Virus record (IMG/VR): IMGVR_UViG_3300007538_000033
Span: 1-50,995 of that record
DNA: 50,995 nucleotides
Reading direction: 5' to 3' (one strand)
Origin: a virus
Under the pieces are notes generated by a model. That model was not told the origin of the DNA and did not search any database. It saw only the letters and a program-made list of their open reading frames with translations. Shown in pieces: positions 49,427 through 50,995 of the stretch. Within the stretch, counting starts at the first letter, position 1, and each line of letters starts with the position of its first letter. The translations under genes and the position numbers were made by a program.

Positions 49427-49708
49427 TTATAATACTGTAATTAATTCTCTTTCATAAAGACTATTTAAGTCTTTTTTAAATATATGTATAGGTGGCACTT
49501 CGGTATTGTATTTGTTAATAATAACCCAAAGCTCTTTTCTGTTTCCTTCTTCATCAGGATATCCTTCTCCAAAACCGCTAATTAAATACTTAACACCAAA
49601 CTCTAGCACTCCTTGACCTTTAATTGTAACATTAGTCTCTGGTATTATTGTATCGTTCATTGTTGGATGCAATGCCGAATTAACCCACTTAGCTCCTTTA
49701 TGAAACAT
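49427..49708 (-). CDS. Hypothetical small protein
   Basis: A 93-residue beta-rich protein (VTIKGQGVLEFGVKYLISGF, then RKELWVIINKYNTEV) with no family I recognise. It overlaps the preceding gene by one base. It lies in a cluster of small early-type genes upstream of ssb. One TCGGCATTG copy is near its N terminus. Confidence 0.6.
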   Translation of the reverse strand: MFHKGAKWVNSALHPTMNDTIIPETNVTIKGQGVLEFGVKYLISGFGEGYPDEEGNRKELWVIINKYNTEVPPIHIFKKDLNSLYERELITVL

Positions 49709-49968
49709 TAGTTTACTCCGTTATTTTTAGCTTGCTCTACGATTTTATTTTGCTCCTCCATTTCTGCCATATACCCAATGCAAGCTAAGTTTACGAACTC
49801 TGTAAACTCTGGGTATTCAAGCATTGTTGTGATTAATAGTGAGATTATCTCTTGTATATTTCCTTGAAACGACATGGTTTGCTCTTCTCCTTCTGCATAT
49901 AAAACTATAGCTGGAGATTCACCTAATTCATCTAATAAAGATTTTGCTTTTTCGTCTATTTTACTCAT
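49708..49968 (-). CDS. Hypothetical small acidic protein
   Basis: An 86-residue acidic, helical protein (AKSLLDELGESPAIVLYAEG, IISLLITTMLEYPEFTEFVN). No family recognised. Six bases separate it from the following (upstream on minus) gene. Confidence 0.6.
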   Translation of the reverse strand: MSKIDEKAKSLLDELGESPAIVLYAEGEEQTMSFQGNIQEIISLLITTMLEYPEFTEFVNLACIGYMAEMEEQNKIVEQAKNNGVN

Positions 49969-49974
49969 GATTTT

Positions 49975-50310
49975 TTAATTTAAAATGTAATTTAATTCTT
50001 TAATTCTTCTTTTTAACTCAGCGACATTAAACTCCTTCAAGAAAACATCTTTAACAGCTCTTTCTTGATGTTCTTGTGTAGATTTTTTGAACGCTGAGAA
50101 GTTCTCAAGGTATTTCGGAAATAATTCCATTGTGTCTTTTAGTTGGTTGGATACCTTATCTCTTTCTCTTTTAATTTCTTCAAAAGACATTACTCTCACT
50201 ATTTTTAGTGCTCTTTCGTACTTTTTTAAGCTTGGTCGTCTTTTCTTTTCTCTTTTTGCTTCGTTGACTTTTTCTGTCATCTCGCTATAGATTTCTTTTT
50301 CTGTTTTCAT
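49975..50310 (-). CDS. Hypothetical coiled-coil protein
   Basis: A 111-residue, Lys/Glu/Arg-rich protein with predicted coiled coils (SEMTEKVNEAKREKKRRPSL, FEEIKRERDKVSNQLK, then AELKRRIKELNYILN). Its first codons lie in one copy of the 80-base direct repeat. Function unknown. Confidence 0.6.
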   Translation of the reverse strand: MKTEKEIYSEMTEKVNEAKREKKRRPSLKKYERALKIVRVMSFEEIKRERDKVSNQLKDTMELFPKYLENFSAFKKSTQEHQERAVKDVFLKEFNVAELKRRIKELNYILN

Positions 50311-50372
50311 TTTTAAATATTTTATAAAACTTGATTGTCAAATACTATTTCATCTTGAATCCAATCGTCTTC
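50293..50372. repeat. 80-base direct repeat, copy 1
   Basis: Positions 50293-50372 match 50687-50766 over 80 bases with three mismatches clustered near the middle. Both copies span the C-terminal end of one ORF, an intergenic leader, and the first codons (MKTEKE) of the next. Confidence 0.9.
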
Positions 50373-50426
50373 TATTTCTAATATGGGTATTTTATTTTTC
50401 CATAATGACAGTTTATGTAATAGCCT
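50322..50426 (-). pseudogene. Fragment of a duplicated C-terminal module
   Basis: An open frame without start (stops just upstream) ending at 50322 encodes EIEDDWIQDEIVFDNQVL, nearly the same as the C terminus of the gene at 50716 (NEDDWIQDEIVFDNPGL). It overlaps the 3' end of the 50378 gene in another frame. It appears to be the leftover of a partial tandem duplication. Confidence 0.5.
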
Positions 50427-50581
50427 TTACCAATATACATTGCATATCTATTTTCTTTACCGTATGTCAATGTTTCTCCTGGCATAAAATAATTAGGTGG
50501 AGAAGTATCCATTTTAAATTTAGCGTTTCTAAATGTCCAGATACGCCACCACCAACATCTAATTTGTATGAACCAGTTCAT
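50378..50581 (-). CDS. Hypothetical small Trp/Tyr-rich protein with Shine-Dalgarno
   Basis: A 67-residue protein with a Trp-rich N terminus (MNWFIQIRCWWWRIWTFRN) and a Tyr/Gly-rich C-terminal half. Unlike the other genes it has a strong AGGAGG (50589-50594 on the plus strand as CCTCCT) 7 bases before ATG. Function unknown. Confidence 0.55.
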   Translation of the reverse strand: MNWFIQIRCWWWRIWTFRNAKFKMDTSPPNYFMPGETLTYGKENRYAMYIGKGYYINCHYGKIKYPY

Positions 50582-50593
50582 AATTAATCCTCC

Positions 50594-50704
50594 TTATTTT
50601 ACTTCAATATAATGAAAATCTTGTAACCAAGGATTCCCATCTTTATCTCTAACAATAAAGTCATATTGTCTTTTATGTTTCTCTAATTCTTTTTCTGTTT
50701 TCAT
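50594..50704 (-). CDS. Small hypothetical protein
   Basis: A 36-residue ORF, MKTEKELEKHKRQYDFIVRD and a short aromatic tail. Its first codons (MKTEKE) are shared with the gene at 49975 because both lie in the 80-base direct repeat. Its stop is 12 bases from the next ATG. Short, but in a consistent operon context. Confidence 0.5.
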   Translation of the reverse strand: MKTEKELEKHKRQYDFIVRDKDGNPWLQDFHYIEVK

Positions 50705-50766
50705 TTTTAAATATTTTATAAACCTGGGTTGTCAAATACTATTTCATCTTGAATCCAATCGTCTTC
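50687..50766. repeat. 80-base direct repeat, copy 2
   Basis: Second copy of the repeat at 50293-50372; see that entry. The intact gene 50716-50994 has its 3' end here. Confidence 0.9.
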
Positions 50767-50994
50767 ATTTCTTACTGATTCAAATGTTTGATTAACATTA
50801 TACCCTTCTGGAATCACAACTTCTGGAACATATTGTTTTCCAGTTATGAGTTCCTCCATATAATCTCTTCCCCCAAAAAAATATCTTCTTTTAGCAAAAT
50901 TCATTGTAAATGACACATACCCTTTCTTTCCGACTACCTTTTGTCTTCTTATCTTTTTAGAGTGAAATTCGCATGATGAGTTTTGAGGGTCTGC
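50716..50994 (-). CDS. Hypothetical protein, 5' end cut by the window
   Basis: A minus-strand frame that stays open from the right window edge to the stop at 50716, at least 92 residues. The start seen at a GTG (50916) is internal; the frame continues upstream (SSCEFHSKKIRRQKVVGKKG). The protein is basic at its visible N-terminal part and acidic at its C terminus (SVRNEDDWIQDEIVFDNPGL). Function unknown. Confidence 0.55.
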   Translation of the reverse strand, partial: ADPQNSSCEFHSKKIRRQKVVGKKGYVSFTMNFAKRRYFFGGRDYMEELITGKQYVPEVVIPEGYNVNQTFESVRNEDDWIQDEIVFDNPGL

Positions 50995-50995
50995 T

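Larger units (their letters stand above)
3300..49678. repeat. Dispersed 9-mer TCGGCATTG, 18 exact copies
   Basis: First-base positions. Plus orientation: 3300, 5039, 9121, 24359, 25767, 30029, 33431, 35679, 40370, 41939, 47750. Minus orientation: 41352, 42078, 46413, 47366, 47625, 49195, 49670. In 17 of 18 copies an A or T precedes it. Sixteen of 18 point the same way as local transcription. Ten are read as Ser-Ala-Leu codons, four as Ile/Phe-Gly-Ile, one as Arg-His-Cys, two are antisense and one is intergenic, so protein-level selection does not explain them. The near variant TCGGTATTG occurs at 17125, 21618, 46561, 49500 and, reversed, at 34521 and 40252. Confidence 0.85.

Noticed and set aside
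1-50995. CRISPR array, integrase/attachment site, insertion sequence
   Set aside because: No regularly spaced repeats, recombinase or transposase genes, or att-like duplications were seen.

Overview
The window is about 51 kb of AT-rich DNA that reads as most of a tailed double-stranded DNA phage (or prophage) of a Bacteroidota host, probably a Flavobacteriia-like bacterium. Three things point to that host group. Genes start behind A/T-rich leaders with almost no Shine-Dalgarno sequences. Many leaders carry the Bacteroidota -7 element TAnnTTTG. The structural proteins look like those of Bacteroidota phages. The gene order terminase, portal, acidic scaffold candidate, major capsid candidate, connector-like proteins, very large tail protein, internal virion proteins and a 2083-residue putative ejection protein suggests a short-tailed (podovirus-like) particle. 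No tape-measure protein, sheath, integrase, DNA polymerase or tRNA gene was seen. Both ends of the window cut through genes.

Layout. 1-3.5 kb (+): small early-type or accessory genes (lipoprotein, HTH protein, secreted protein) and a 354-residue protein that I read as four fused GroES-like domains. 3.5-4.8 kb: a monocistronic, apparently highly expressed structural-type gene with its own promoter and terminator. 4.8-13.8 kb: packaging and head genes, interrupted by one opposite-strand XRE repressor. 13.9-26.7 kb: decoration, tail and connector genes, including three tandem paralogues plus a fourth relative. 26.7-35.7 kb: a small membrane protein, a sulfotransferase-like protein and the internal/ejection proteins. 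35.7-38.4 kb: a LamG-type tail spike. 38.4-40.6 kb: lysis genes (M15 endolysin, holin-like proteins).

From 40.6 kb to the right edge everything is on the minus strand and converges on the late genes. It encodes NinG, small membrane proteins, a full GroEL-like chaperonin, a dNTP pyrophosphohydrolase/nucleotidase fusion, a metallophosphoesterase, a PD-(D/E)XK exonuclease, a putative annealing protein, an HNH protein, an SSB and small unknown proteins. This looks like a recombination and nucleotide-metabolism module.

Two observations stand out. (1) The phage encodes both a GroEL with its ATPase residues in place and a four-domain GroES-like fusion, possibly a dedicated chaperonin system with non-standard lid geometry. 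(2) The 9-mer TCGGCATTG occurs 18 times exactly, against roughly 0.2 expected from base composition. Sixteen of the 18 copies point along local transcription, they fall in several reading frames and one intergenic site, and none lies between about 9.1 and 24.4 kb. It behaves like a DNA-level, polarised signal (Chi-like, replication, packaging or binding site).
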